This document shows, piece after piece, positions 33,178 through 45,300 of a DNA stretch of 64,000 nt. The DNA lies in NCBI GenBank assembly GCA_016801845.1, contig CM028923.1, forward strand, positions 15,314,679 through 15,378,678. Direction: 5' to 3'. Each line of letters starts with the position of its first letter. The stretch's first letter is position 1. Source of the stretch: Polydactylus sextarius. Lineage: Eukaryota; Chordata; Actinopteri; Polynemidae. The notes under the pieces are model-generated. The model made no database searches and was not told the origin of the DNA. It was given only the letters and a program-made list of their open reading frames with translations. The position numbers and the translations under genes were made by a program.

Positions 33178-33195
33178 AGCACCTAGTGTGGTAAC

Positions 33196-35149
33196 AGTCT
33201 CATATGTTTTCATGAGTCCTGTCGTGTATCTATTGAATCTTGATTGTATCAACGGGTCCAGATATTTAGTGTGCCGGTGGAACATCAAATGAAAACAAAC
33301 GTCAATGTCGATGTTTGACATTGAAAAGTGCCGACATCGGACTAATACTTGACTTTCTGGATTACTCAGAATTTGAAATGATGAATCATTTTGCATGACA
33401 TATTTAAATTTAGTCATTTAGTAGGTGTTTTTTTTTTTTTTTCTCTTTTATCTACTTACAAACGAAACTCACACTCTGGTGGGGATAATTTTGGGTTTAT
33501 TTACCAGAAATCAAACCACTAAATTTCCGATTTTTGAAGGTATTTAATTTTGGTAACGGCAACTAAAACTCTTAAATAGATCTGTTGTATTTACATCCTT
33601 AAATGGAATCTGTAAAGAGCTGCAGGGTTTTATAGTGGCTATGTTCCAGTTTAGCTCTATACCTAAATATAACATAATATTTAAAGGTTGAAACATGACA
33701 CTGAACTTGAATGACACGTATCAGAGATAGTCATAGTTACTTCAGTAATAGTAATAACTTTAGTAAAACCAAATTGTTCTTTAATCACAAATGGAAGAAT
33801 CAACGAATGGAAGCCAAGATATTTAACACTAACATTCTCTTTATCAGAACATTTATAACATTACCAAATGCTGACCTAATATAGTTTGAGTTAACATAAC
33901 ATAGGTAAAGTAGCATAACATAAGAAATGCACTAGTGGAAATCATGCATTTCCCTATAACTATAAGATGATTAAGATTATGTCGAGAATAAAGCTGAATT
34001 TGATTAGCTAATGGTAGCTAATGGCTAAGATAGTCTCTTGCAAGTTTCATTGAGTGAAATAAATTATATCTCATATTGTATTGAATCATTCATTATACCC
34101 TTAAAATGCTGTAAATAAGAATTATTTTTAGAGGGCTTTGAATCACTACATATAGTGACGTCACTTCTAATGAATGGTTTGATTGGTCACGTGACTTTAA
34201 ATGTTTCTGGATACACGCGTGTGATGTTACAATGTTACAAAGTGATCAGTTCAGTAACATACCAATAACTTATTGTTTACGATTTACATAATAGTTGAGC
34301 AATTTCCATAGCACATATATGTCAGCTAGCCAGCCATCATCATTACTGTTGGACTTTGCGCTCAGTCTACTAACTTCTTCTTGCTATGTGTGAGCTAAGT
34401 CTCTTTTAATGAAGCAATAGGAGAAGATGTTCGGTCTCATATCATGTTGTAATTAAAAGTAGATGAATAAAGTGTTACAGAGCTCAGTCAGATCTCTATC
34501 CCTGATAACAACAGAGTGTATCAGTTCATGAAGTGTGACAGCTGTTCTCTCCCTGACCCAGTCATTTTATACAATTTAGTCAACAGGTGTTGTCTCTTCT
34601 GATTGGTTGTAGGTAATCTTTGATGACTGGTCTTCCCTGAAGTCAGCATCGTCCCTGGGCGGGTCTTGTACCATGCGCCCATGTTCCTGCTTCCACAGTC
34701 AGTACACACTCATCTTTCCTTTCATGTATTTCTCAACAAACATTCGGCAGTTTCACTCCCTACTATGTCAGTGTGTTCTATTCCTTCATATCCTTGACCT
34801 TGGCAGGACTCTGACTCCTCATTGTAACATGCAATCACATCATTAAGCTGACCTCATAGTTACTTTGTAGACAGGTCATTTTGCAACAGAAGTCTATTTT
34901 CCCACAATACCTGTAGCCTATTCTTCAGTATCTGCAGCCTAAGTCTATTTTCCTACATTACCCAGCATGCATCACCTTTTCCATAACTATGCCTTTACTG
35001 TCCTACCATTTGGTCAACACAGAAAAACATGATGATTGTTATTATTATTATCATTATTATTATTGGTATTAGTAATTACTAGTGCTTATCATTTGTATCA
35101 TACTATACCTGAAGGATGATTTTCTACCTAAATCAAACCTGCAGCAACT
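33196..35149. other. Intergenic region between dennd5b and ipo8
   Basis: About 2 kb, AT-rich, no open frame worth calling. Bases 34150-34515 have a CRE palindrome, inverted CCAAT, E-box and AATAAA arranged like an LTR or enhancer; ATT/ATC triplets occur at 35037-35065. Confidence 0.6.
34150..34515 (+). mobile_element. Possible solo LTR or regulatory cluster
   Basis: Within 45 bp lie TGACGTCA (34156-34163), GATTGG (34181-34186) and the palindrome GTCACGTGAC (34186-34195). About 270 bp later comes AATAAA (34467), then the segment ends CCTGATAACAACA. A TGTTACA..AACAACA pairing could be LTR ends, but target-site duplications are not convincing and no primer-binding site follows. Described only as a possible old retroelement end. 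Confidence 0.22.
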
Positions 35150-35595
35150 AGAGCGCCAGTAGTACCTGTATCGTCCTGCAGTAACACAACCAGGCCTCAC
35201 GGTGGCAGCAGCGTCTCTGACGCGTCACATCGGCGACGAAGAAGCCGAGGAGGGAAAACCGTAAATCGCGTGTTTACTTTGCTTTACGTCCACCGACAGC
35301 TGGTTGCCGGCAGAGCGGGGCAGGGCCACCGTTCTCGGTAAAGCTAGTTAAACTTTGACAGAAACAACAGCGACTCCGGCATCAAGACAAACGCGTGAGA
35401 CCACTAACGGCGCGTTATATAACCAGTCTTCCACTAATGAGTCTTTTATTTTGGACGTGGTGACCGGAAGCTGGGTTAGTTGCTGTCGGAGATTTGACCG
35501 AGCTCGGGCCACAGTGGATGCACATATTATCGTTAGCTAGCGCTACATGTATGTGACAGTATAAAACACTGAAGCGGCTGTAAAACTGAACACAC
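35150..35595 (+). promoter_or_regulatory. ipo8: CpG-rich promoter and 5' UTR of ipo8
   Basis: CpG density rises sharply (GACGCGTCACATCGGCGACG, CCGTAAATCGCG, GCCGGCAGAGCG) over the 450 bp before the ATG, against CpG-poor surroundings. The palindrome TGACGCGTCA is at 35218-35227 and a TATATAA word at 35416-35422. A CpG-island-type promoter suits a housekeeping transport factor. The start site itself cannot be fixed. Confidence 0.65.
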
Positions 35596-35679
35596 ATGGA
35601 TCCCAACAGGATAATTCAAGCTCTGAAAGGGACTATCGACCCTAATCTGAGGATAGCGGCCGAGAATGAGCTCAATCAG
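35596..35679 (+). CDS. ipo8: ipo8 exon 1 (start codon)
   Basis: ATG in ACACATGG context; 84 nt = 28 codons MDPNRIIQALKGTIDPNLRI..NELNQ, donor CAG|GTGGGT, phase 0. Confidence 0.98.
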
Positions 35680-36247
35680 GTGGGTGAAGCGACACTAGTT
35701 TTTGTTTGTTTGTTTTTTTTTCCGGTGGGGGGGGGGGGGGGTTGTTTTTTTTTTTTTTTCTCGGCCCAGAAATTATAGAGGAGGGCAGGCCGTGATTTGG
35801 TGATCGACCTCGGCTTCGGCCTGGTGTATCTCCAGTCCTCTGTCGGTAGCTTTATATCAGGCCTGGGATCAGCGCTTTGACCGGACTGAGTCAGGCAGCT
35901 GCGCCGAGAACAATAGGAGTCAGATGTGACAGACATCAGGACCGATGGTACCCAAACTTCACACACACTGGATCACACACACAAACCTGCTGCGGCAGAG
36001 AAATGACACCCTCACCTAATATGACACATAGTTTATAGCTTCATTAACAACATCATAATAATTAATATAAACATAATGAAGTGGGAGTGATTTATCTCAT
36101 CATCTCCAGATTCCCACTGAGGCTGTTTTTAACACGATGGAAATGAATCAGCCAGTAATCTGTTTATCTGTGTACCTGTTTTGTTGTTTGTTTGTTTGTT
36201 TGTTGAGATAACTAACTCGATCTATATTAGTGTCCGTTGTCCACATA

Positions 36248-36307
<60 letters not shown>

Positions 36308-39300
36308 GCAGTTTTATGCTCAAACTTTTTCCCCCAGTTTACAGAAGATCTTTCTCAGCTCAGTTTCAACAGATAAAATTATATTATAATCAGTAAAAGG
36401 TTAGATTTATTAGTTACGTTAGGGCCTCGAGCATCCCAGCATCTGTGTATCCACTGACAGAACAGTACTGTTATGGCCAAATTCATCCAGTTGGTGTCAT
36501 TTCTATTGGCTTGTCTGTTTTATTTATAGTTATGTAATAAAAAACATCCCCCAGAAGTTTACCGCAGCTAAAATAAATTTATTATTAAACAGCTAACAGT
36601 CCTGTCCACAACAAATATCTTTTGTCACAAGTGTTTGAAACAAATTTGAGGGATTGTTGCAAAACATATCTGTGTGTGTGTTTGTGTAGCAATAGCAGTC
36701 AAAGGGACGAACCTCAAATATAGATACAGCGTCAACTAATAAGAGCATGTGTTAAATGACCCAAGCACAACTTTATATCTATACATCCATGATTTCAAAT
36801 GTTTATTAATTACTTTTTATGTCCTCATAGAGTGTGTAGAGTGTAGACAGCAGCTCCTCTGATTTATATCAGATTAGATCAATAAGAGATTAATTGATCT
36901 GTGGCCGAGTATGTGACAGGTTGTGTTACATGTTGTAACTATGGAACAGAAGTCCACCACTTGTTTGTGTTTGTTCACACATGATAATAGTTTATTATAT
37001 TTAGTAATAGTATATCATATTTCAAAACTCAGTGTCATTCCACATTCACAGTTTTTAAATAAGTTTAAATGAGTCAGGTAATTTCATTTTTGGTTAATCC
37101 ATCAATTTTCTGTATTTGAGTTATTGAGTTGATTATTGATTATCTAGTAATTATCATTAGAAATCTATATTGCATCCTTTTTCTCTCCATCATATTTTCA
37201 TATTTCTTGTCTAGTACGACCATGAAACATGTTCAGTTACAATCTCTTTGTTAAAATGATTTTTAAAGAGTCCTGAACTTGAACTTGGTGTAAGTGTTGA
37301 CTCTCTGTGTGTTTCAGTCCTACAAGATCATCAACTTCGCTCCGACTCTGCTTCAGATCATCGTGTCGGAGCAGGTGGAGTTTCCTGTGCGTCAGGCAGG
37401 TGAGAGACTGAAAGAACACAGGAAAGAATATTTGTATAAACTTATTTGCATATGTATTCATGGTGATGGATGAGCATGTTACTTAATGTAATATAATGGA
37501 ATTATATGGCTGCTGCACATGCTTACCTGTGGTATTGTGTGTGTGTGTGTAGCGGCCATCTACCTGAAGAACATGGTGAGTCAGTACTGGCCGGACAGGG
37601 AGCCGACTCTCGGTGAAGCCGTGTTTCCTTTTAACATCCACGAGAACGACCGGCAGCAGATCAGAGACCACATCGTAGAGGGAATCATCCGATGTCCAGA
37701 GTCCATACGGTACACACACATGCACGGCAGTGTCACTGAGGAGAACTCATGTTTCCATCTCTCTTAACTGTCTTTTTTTGGCTATTTATCTTCAAAAGAC
37801 CATCATTTACATCTTGAAAGCCAAGAACAAGAAGCCAGAGATTTACTAAAGTAGCCAGTGATTACATATGTCTTTGTACTCGTACTGTGTGTCAGAGCCC
37901 AGTTGACCATGTGTCTGCGAGCCATCATCAAACACGACTTCCCCGGCCGCTGGACCGGCATCGTGGACAAGATTGGCATGTACCTGCAGTCTCAGAACAG
38001 CGGCAGCTGGTACGGCAGCCTGCTGGCTCTGTACCAGCTTGTTAAAACCTACGAGTGAGTAACTTGATCTTGTTCCCTCTGTTCTACCTCACCGCTCTCA
38101 CGAACAATCATCTTTGTAAGTGTAATGAGTAGGAGAAGTCACGTTTACCTGCAGCGCGACTAATCCCGCAAAACTCTTCTCCAGTCAGATGCTGCACAGA
38201 TCGTCAGCTGTTGTTTTGCCACATATCCCGTGTATGAGTCTTAAAATAGATACAGATCTTAAGTAAAACAACTACTACTACAACTAAGAACCAAAAATCA
38301 CATCTTCTAAAATGTTGCATTTCTTAAGCCTTAAATTTTCATCACCACAGGCTTAAATCTGTTTGGCCACAGAACAGCATGTAGAGGGAGTGTTTATACT
38401 GATTTAGTGTCAAACCTGGATCTCAGTGTAAAATGTGTTCAATAAATAGTCAGTAATGCCTGCAGTGTGAGTTGTCTATTATCAGAGGAAAGATTTATCA
38501 GGAGGCAGGAGAAGGAGAGAACTGCCACCAATAGACTTTATTTTAACCAGCTCTCAGATCAGTGTTCAAATTTATGTTTTTCCAAAGGAGCTCAGCTCCC
38601 TCTAAAACGAGACCTGAAGTCAAGTTGGGCACAGAGGATCTGAAAAACAGGGAGTTGTTTAAGAAGTCCTCAGAGTTAAAGTTCACTTATTGCGTGTGTG
38701 AATTTGGTGTCAGATCAGTGGTTTTAGGGAAAACATCCCAGCAGCTTCTCATTTCATCAACAGCAACAACAACAAATGTGTGTGTCCTTCAGGTACAGGA
38801 AGGCAGATGAGCGGGAGCCGTTGCTGGCGGCCATGCAGATCTTCCTGCCGAGGATTCAGCAGCTCATCAGTCAGCTGCTGGCCGACGGCACCATCTTCTC
38901 TGTCCTCATACAGAAACAGATCCTCAAGATCTTCCACGCTCTTGTACAGGTGAGTGTGTGTCATTATATGATGGCAATATTTTCAGGGCGAAGTACACTG
39001 ATGAAAAATAACTGGTGTAACGTTGAACCGTAGGTGGTTTTTGTTATGTAAACATAAAGGAGTGAGGTTAGTGAGGTCGCACTGTTGTGTGTTAACCTTA
39101 TCTGACTGGACTTGGATGTGGTGAGTTCACACCTGATCTGTCGCTGTGAATTCTGGGAGATTATTCCATGCGTGCACATGGTTCTCGTGCGTGTCACATA
39201 ATGATGATGATGAGGATGAACATTAACCTGGTTGTTGCTCTGCAGTACTCGCTGCCTCTCCAGCTGATCAACAACGCAGTGATGACTCAGTGGATGGAAA

Positions 39301-39339
39301 TCCTTCGAGCTATAATGGACAGAGACGTCCCTGCTGTAA

Positions 39340-39378
<39 letters not shown>

Positions 39379-42300
39379 GGTAGTTGCTATTAAATAGAGT
39401 AAATGAGTAAACATTAATGTTTTTAACCACAGATTGAGCCTCAGCAGTACCTGAAATATGCAGCTACATTATCATGATTATTGTATGATAAAAGCTGTTT
39501 CAATTAAAGAAGTTTGACTATTTTCTCACCTGTTTCAGAATAACATTATTAAATGGAATAAAGGAATCTCATGAATATAATGTGACTGATAAAATCCAAC
39601 TGCCGTGCAGTTGTTTGACCTGCGTGTCCTTCCCCCACTCTCCCCCCTGTTTCCTGTCTCTCTACACTATCTCTGATTAAAGGCAAAAAATGCCCAAAAA
39701 AATACTTAAAAAAAATCCAATACAATATAATAACAGGGCCATCATTCTCTAAAGTCAATGTCGCTTACAACGGTACGTCTGTGTTTACAATAACACAACA
39801 GTTAACAATAAAACTATAGAAATTGAGCTAGAGCTCTCTGATTCATCATATCCCAGTTAGGTTTAAAAACTTGGATGAAAAAAGTCCAAATAAAGACAAA
39901 CTTCTGAGATTCTGTGTGTGTGTGTCAGGAGACATTGGAGGTTGACGAGGACGACCGTCCCGAGTTGGCCTGGTGGAAGTGTAAGAAGTGGGCGTTGCGC
40001 ATCATTACCAGACTGTTTGAACGGTGAGTCCAGACACATCAGACTCTCACCACCAGAGACCGGATGTGTAGTTTTTCAGACGGACATTACCGACTCTTCA
40101 CGTGCCTCTGGTCTGAATCGCAGGTATGGAAGTCCAGGCAATGTGACCAAGGAGTACTATGAGTTTGCAGACTTCTTCCTGAAGACATATGCAGTGGGAA
40201 TACAGCAGGTTAGCACGCGTCGCTTAAAGGTCTCACTTTATATTCTCAGTTTACTTGTTCTGACTGCTGTTGTCCGTCCAGGTTCTGCTGAAGGTGGTGG
40301 ACCAGCACCGACAGAAACAGTACGTTACTCCTCGTGTCCTGCAGCAGTGCCTCAACTACCTCAACCAGGCGCTGTCGCACTCTCTGACGTGGAAGCAAAT
40401 GAAGCCCCACATGCAGGTAGGACAGGAGAGGATGTAATGTAATGTATCAAATATATCGCTTTGTATTTTTCACATAAATGCAGACAGGTGTCTCTGTAAG
40501 TCGTGTGCTCTGACTCATCAGATCAGACTTTGTGCAGGTTTGTGACAAATGAAACGTAGTTTCTTGGAATTTGTTGAGATGAGTTTTGAGCGTAAAAGGT
40601 GTCATATGCATTCGCATCAGTCTCTTTTATGAGCACATATGGGGAACCGCCACCAGCCCAAACACATCACTTAGACAGTAAACACATAATATTCAAACCT
40701 AAGCCAGTGGTAACCACTGAGCCAGTGTGGCAACCTAATAAAAATAATAACAACTTAAAGTTATTATTATTCTATCTATATTATTTATTTATATTATGTC
40801 ACCAACTGTTGTTCTAAAGTTAAAGTTATTCATCCTGACATCACGAGGACCTCTGTCTCTTCCAGACCATGTGCCAAGAGGTCATTTTTCCTCTCATGTG
40901 TTACAAAGACGAGGATGAGAAGCTCTGGCAGGAAGATCCTTATGAGTACATCCGCATGAAGTTCAGTGAGTATTTAAAGACTCTGCTGTGACAACGTACA
41001 TGACAGAAACCCCTCAGCTAAAATTACATCTGCTGCCAAACTTCACTTCTAGCATGTGTTTTTATGCTAATGATCGTGTTTTATTACAAATTTCTTCTCT
41101 TCTCCAACACGTTTGATTCCACTCTCCGTCGTAGATCTCTATGACGACCACGCCCTCCCGGCCACCGCCGCTCAGAGCCTCCTGTGTAAAGCTGCACGAA
41201 AAAGGAAAGAGGTGAGGAGCAGCGTTTTTATTACCGGTCCAGAAATACTGAGTTCATTTACTCACCTACACTATTTAAACAGTCTGTAGACACCGGGTCT
41301 TTATGTCCATTTTATGAGATTCTAACTCTTTCTTTACTACATTTGTCTGATGGTATGGACCACCACTGAGTTTATGTTTGAAGATAAAAAAGCACAGAAG
41401 AGGCTTTTTTTATGCTAAATCTTCTTTACTTTTATTGGTTACGGAAACATATTTTATTTAAAGCCGACACTTTTCTCACGGGAAACAATGGATCAATAAA
41501 ATATTTATTTTGTGGCCACAGAGAATCATTACCAACTTTAACTTCTGTCAGCTCTATGAAGCTTGTTTGAGTGAATATAACAGCGTTATTTTTGCCTATA
41601 AATTTGCCCATAAATGCCCATATATGGACATAAACTGTACACAAGAGCAAGAGTGCGAGTATTACTTGCATTGAGTTTAGAAATGATTTTATAAATACAT
41701 TTATTTTATGAATTTTATAGATAAATATATATTTTTTTATTTTGTATTTCATTTTATTATTATTTATATTTATTGACATGGTCATCTGGTCTTGTCCTGG
41801 GGCCTGTTTCAGAAAGCAGGTTTAGTCAAAACTCAGGGTTAGTTGCATTAGAGTCTAAGGCAACTAACCCTGAGTTTTCACTAAACCTGCTTTCTGAAAC
41901 GCGTCCCCCGTTTGGTTGTGGAGAACAGACTGAAGTGTTGAGGTGTAGAAGGCGACCAGCAGCTCCATCGATTTACTTTTTCCGTCAATGCAACTTAGTC
42001 GTTCAAACTTTGAAGCCATTCAGGTGCAGACAACATCAAATACAACCGAGCAACTGGCTTTATGCTTTGTGCATCAGCGCATATTCTGTATGTAATCACG
42101 TCACTTTTCTCTTTTTGCAGGTTCTTCCTCAGATGATGGAGTTCTGCCACCAGATACTGATGGACCCGTCTGCCGACCCCCGCAGGAAGGACGGAGCTCT
42201 GCACTGCATCGGTGCTCTGGCTGAGCTTTTATTGAAGGTACGTACATCCACTGATACTGATACTCTGTGTCGCCGTCTCACTGCCTTCCATGTGTTCACT

Positions 42301-45300
42301 CAACTCTGTGTTGTGTGTGTGATTTGTGCAGAAGCGGATGTACAGGGAGCAGATGGAGCTGATGCTGCAGAACTATGTCTTCCCTTTGCTCAACTCTCCC
42401 ATGGGCTACCTGCGAGCCAGAGTAAGTGGAGATCAAATTCCTCTTCCACAGGGTTCATACGGAGAAAGAGTAAAGAAAATGTAGCTAAAGCAAATCAACA
42501 AACGATAGAATAACATCAGAAAATCTGGTAAAGGAATCAATGACTTAATCTTTTTCACTCACACTGCAAAATCTTTTAGTTGCAGTCTATTTTGTTGTTG
42601 TGGGGGGTTCAGTAACTTTTTAAGGATTTAAGGATGAATTGCTTCTGCTTCAGTGTTTTCAGGAGATGGCGCCAAACTCCTGCTGTAGAAAATTCATTCA
42701 AACTAACCAACGACAGATCAGCAACTACATGATCTTATCGTTTTTCCTTCAAAAGTATTGTATTTCAGCTCTGATGCTCTTAATTTCCACAAGTAGTTTT
42801 GGTCACTAAGTGAAGTTTTCATGGATGAGCTGTAAAGCTTTAATTGTCCCTTCGGTTCTCCCCCCCACAGTCCTGTTGGGTTCTCCATTCAGTCTGTGTG
42901 AGTCATTGTTTCTCAGTTCTTCAGCCCATTGTCTTGTCTTTGTAATCCACACTGACACGTTTTGCAGCAGCAGTGGACACTGTCTTGGTGTTGGTGGTAG
43001 TTTCAGGTCAAATCTTAGAGCACTGTGACTGGACCGAGATGCGTTTTAACTTCCTGTTCTCTGTGTTCGGACAGTCGTGCTGGGTGCTCCACTGCTTCAG
43101 CCCCCTGCGCTTCCACGACGAGCTGGTGCTGAGGAACGCCGTGGAGTTGGTCAAACAGGATCTGATCGAGGACAAAGAGATGCCTGTGAAGGTGGAAGCT
43201 GCCATCGCTCTGCAGACGCTGGTCAGCAACCAAGAGCAAGGTCTGTGGACCGACGTGGCTGTTTTATGTTGTGAAGTTGGCGTTAATATCATTCAGCTGA
43301 TTGATTTACGGCGTTTGAAAGTAAAACTGACAAAATCTGACAATTTCTAGAATTAATTCAAATGTTTGAGAAAGAAATTCGGTGCCATCCTGTGCTCATC
43401 TTTCTGTAGCCAAGCTGTACATCAGACCGTACATCCGGCCGGTGATGCAGGAGCTGCTGCACGTGGTGAAGGAGACGGAGAACGACGACCTGACCAACGT
43501 CATTCAGAAGATGATCTGTGAGTACAATCAAGAAGTGGCAGCCATCGCCGTGGACATGACGCAGAACCTGGTACGAATGCAACGCACATTGGTCATGATT
43601 TCAAGGTGGAAACGACCTACGAACTCAATACTTCTCTGTGTATAATGTTGCTCTGAAATGCGCGCAACGTGTTTGCAGGCAGAGATCTTCACCAGAGTCC
43701 TCCAGAGTGAGGAGTACGAGGAGAACGAGGACAAGACGGTCATGGCCCTGGGGATCCTCAGCACCATCGACACCATCCTCACTGTCATGGAGGATCACAA
43801 AGAGGTTAAACCTGGACTCGCACTCTCATACTCTCTTATTCTCTCACTGTTTTTTTTTAATGTAACAGCTGATGTTTTATGTCTTATCCTCCTTCAGATC
43901 ACTCAGCAGCTGGAAGGAATCTGTTTGCAGGTGATCGGCCTGGTGTTACAGAAGCCCATCATAGGTATGGCAGGTGTGTTTGCGCGGGCCTTCTAATGGG
44001 TTTACATGAACATCTTACACATACACACACATCCTCTTATTCACATTCCTGAGCTATCTGTATCTGCATTTTGCTGCTTATATTGTCACTTAGATTTTTG
44101 GGGCAAATTTTTGCTGTTTAATGATGAACTGATGTCTTCCATCAGTTGTGCGTGGGACCACTTCCTGTGTTTTGTGGTGGTTTTCATTTCGGTGCACAGT
44201 TAGATCAGCTCAGGTTCCCAATTTGGTTTCCATCAAAGTCATCCATCAAACACGTCAGTGCCTGTGGTTAAGATCAGTAGCTCGTCGTCTGTGTTTCTCA
44301 CTCCTGCTTCTCTTCCTCTCTACTTTTCTCTGAAAGTCGTGTCAAATTACCAACTATGGACAATTGTGACCTTAACATATAAAAAAAAGGTGATACAGGT
44401 TGTGAGAACAGTGATATCCAGAAATGTGGGGTCATGAGTGACCTGCATCACTGTTTGAAAAGACAATTTAAACGTAGATGTTCTTTTTTTTTTTTTTTTT
44501 TTTTTACTTAGGCTGAGATCCGCCTTGGTAGTGACATAATGTATAATGTATCTGGATGTTGTATCTCAAGTCACAGAACTGACTGGTGACTGGTTGGAAA
44601 TAGGACTTTAGTTTGCTACAGTTAGCTTAAACACACGGATCAATAAAGAGTATTAAAGGACAAGGTTTGCGTAGACTGTAAGTAAAGACAGATTGATCAT
44701 ATCCAGGAAGAAAGTGCTGAGACGGCAGATGGAGTGTGAGTAGGTGAAGGTCAATCAGAGAAAAACAAGTAACAGTGTTCTGAAGAACAGGAAGGTCAAT
44801 CCATTTTGTTTTGTTGTGCTCAATGTACATCTGGCTTTAAGATGAAAATATGAATAACGGATGAAAGTTAAGAATTTCCTCTTCATTTCATGGAGTAGCT
44901 ACCGTCCCAACTGTTCTCTGATGATGAGATAGACTATAAATACGCTTTGTTCATTCTAATATCATTAAAACCAGGAATATAAGGTGTTGGGCCTGGGCCA
45001 GTCTGAGGGGAGGAAGCTGCAACAACAGCATTGGATCCATTAGCAGCGGAAGTATAAGGAAATGAACAGCATTGTACTCGCTCCCCTCGAAAGCTGTTGG
45101 AGCAGCGATGCCGCTTCCTCTGGGTTTAAGGTCAAAGAGATGACGATGAGACACCAGTTTGTTTGTCGGAGACAGATGGTAAAGCAGTGAACTGTAGCCG
45201 GATTTTATGACGACCGTTTGACTAGTTTCATTTCACATCAAAATAAATAAACACACATAAATTACCATTAGTCACAGCGAACAGCTACTTGCTTTAATCC

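Larger units (their letters stand above)
30605..33195 (+). other. dennd5b: dennd5b 3' UTR (about 2.6 kb)
   Basis: Runs from the stop codon to just past the AATAAA at 33172. It has no internal introns that I can see. It contains a TTAGCA hexamer run (about 31510-31533), a TG/AG microsatellite (31884-31929), an earlier AATAAA at 32206, and a Pumilio-type TGTAAATA word at 32519. UTR extent is inferred from signals only. Confidence 0.6.
35680..37317 (+). other. ipo8 intron 1
   Basis: 1.6 kb. Starts with a G/T homopolymer block (35723-35760) and holds an (AT)n tract (36250-36299). No exon or recognisable transposon otherwise. Confidence 0.65.

Noticed and set aside
41773..42513. 246-codon open frame across 41773-42513
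   Set aside because: It begins in the fold-back element, passes through intron 11, ipo8 exon 12 and intron 12 in one frame and then reads exon 13 (42332-42421) out of frame. Homology to importin-8 exists only in the exon 12 part; the rest is intron read-through.
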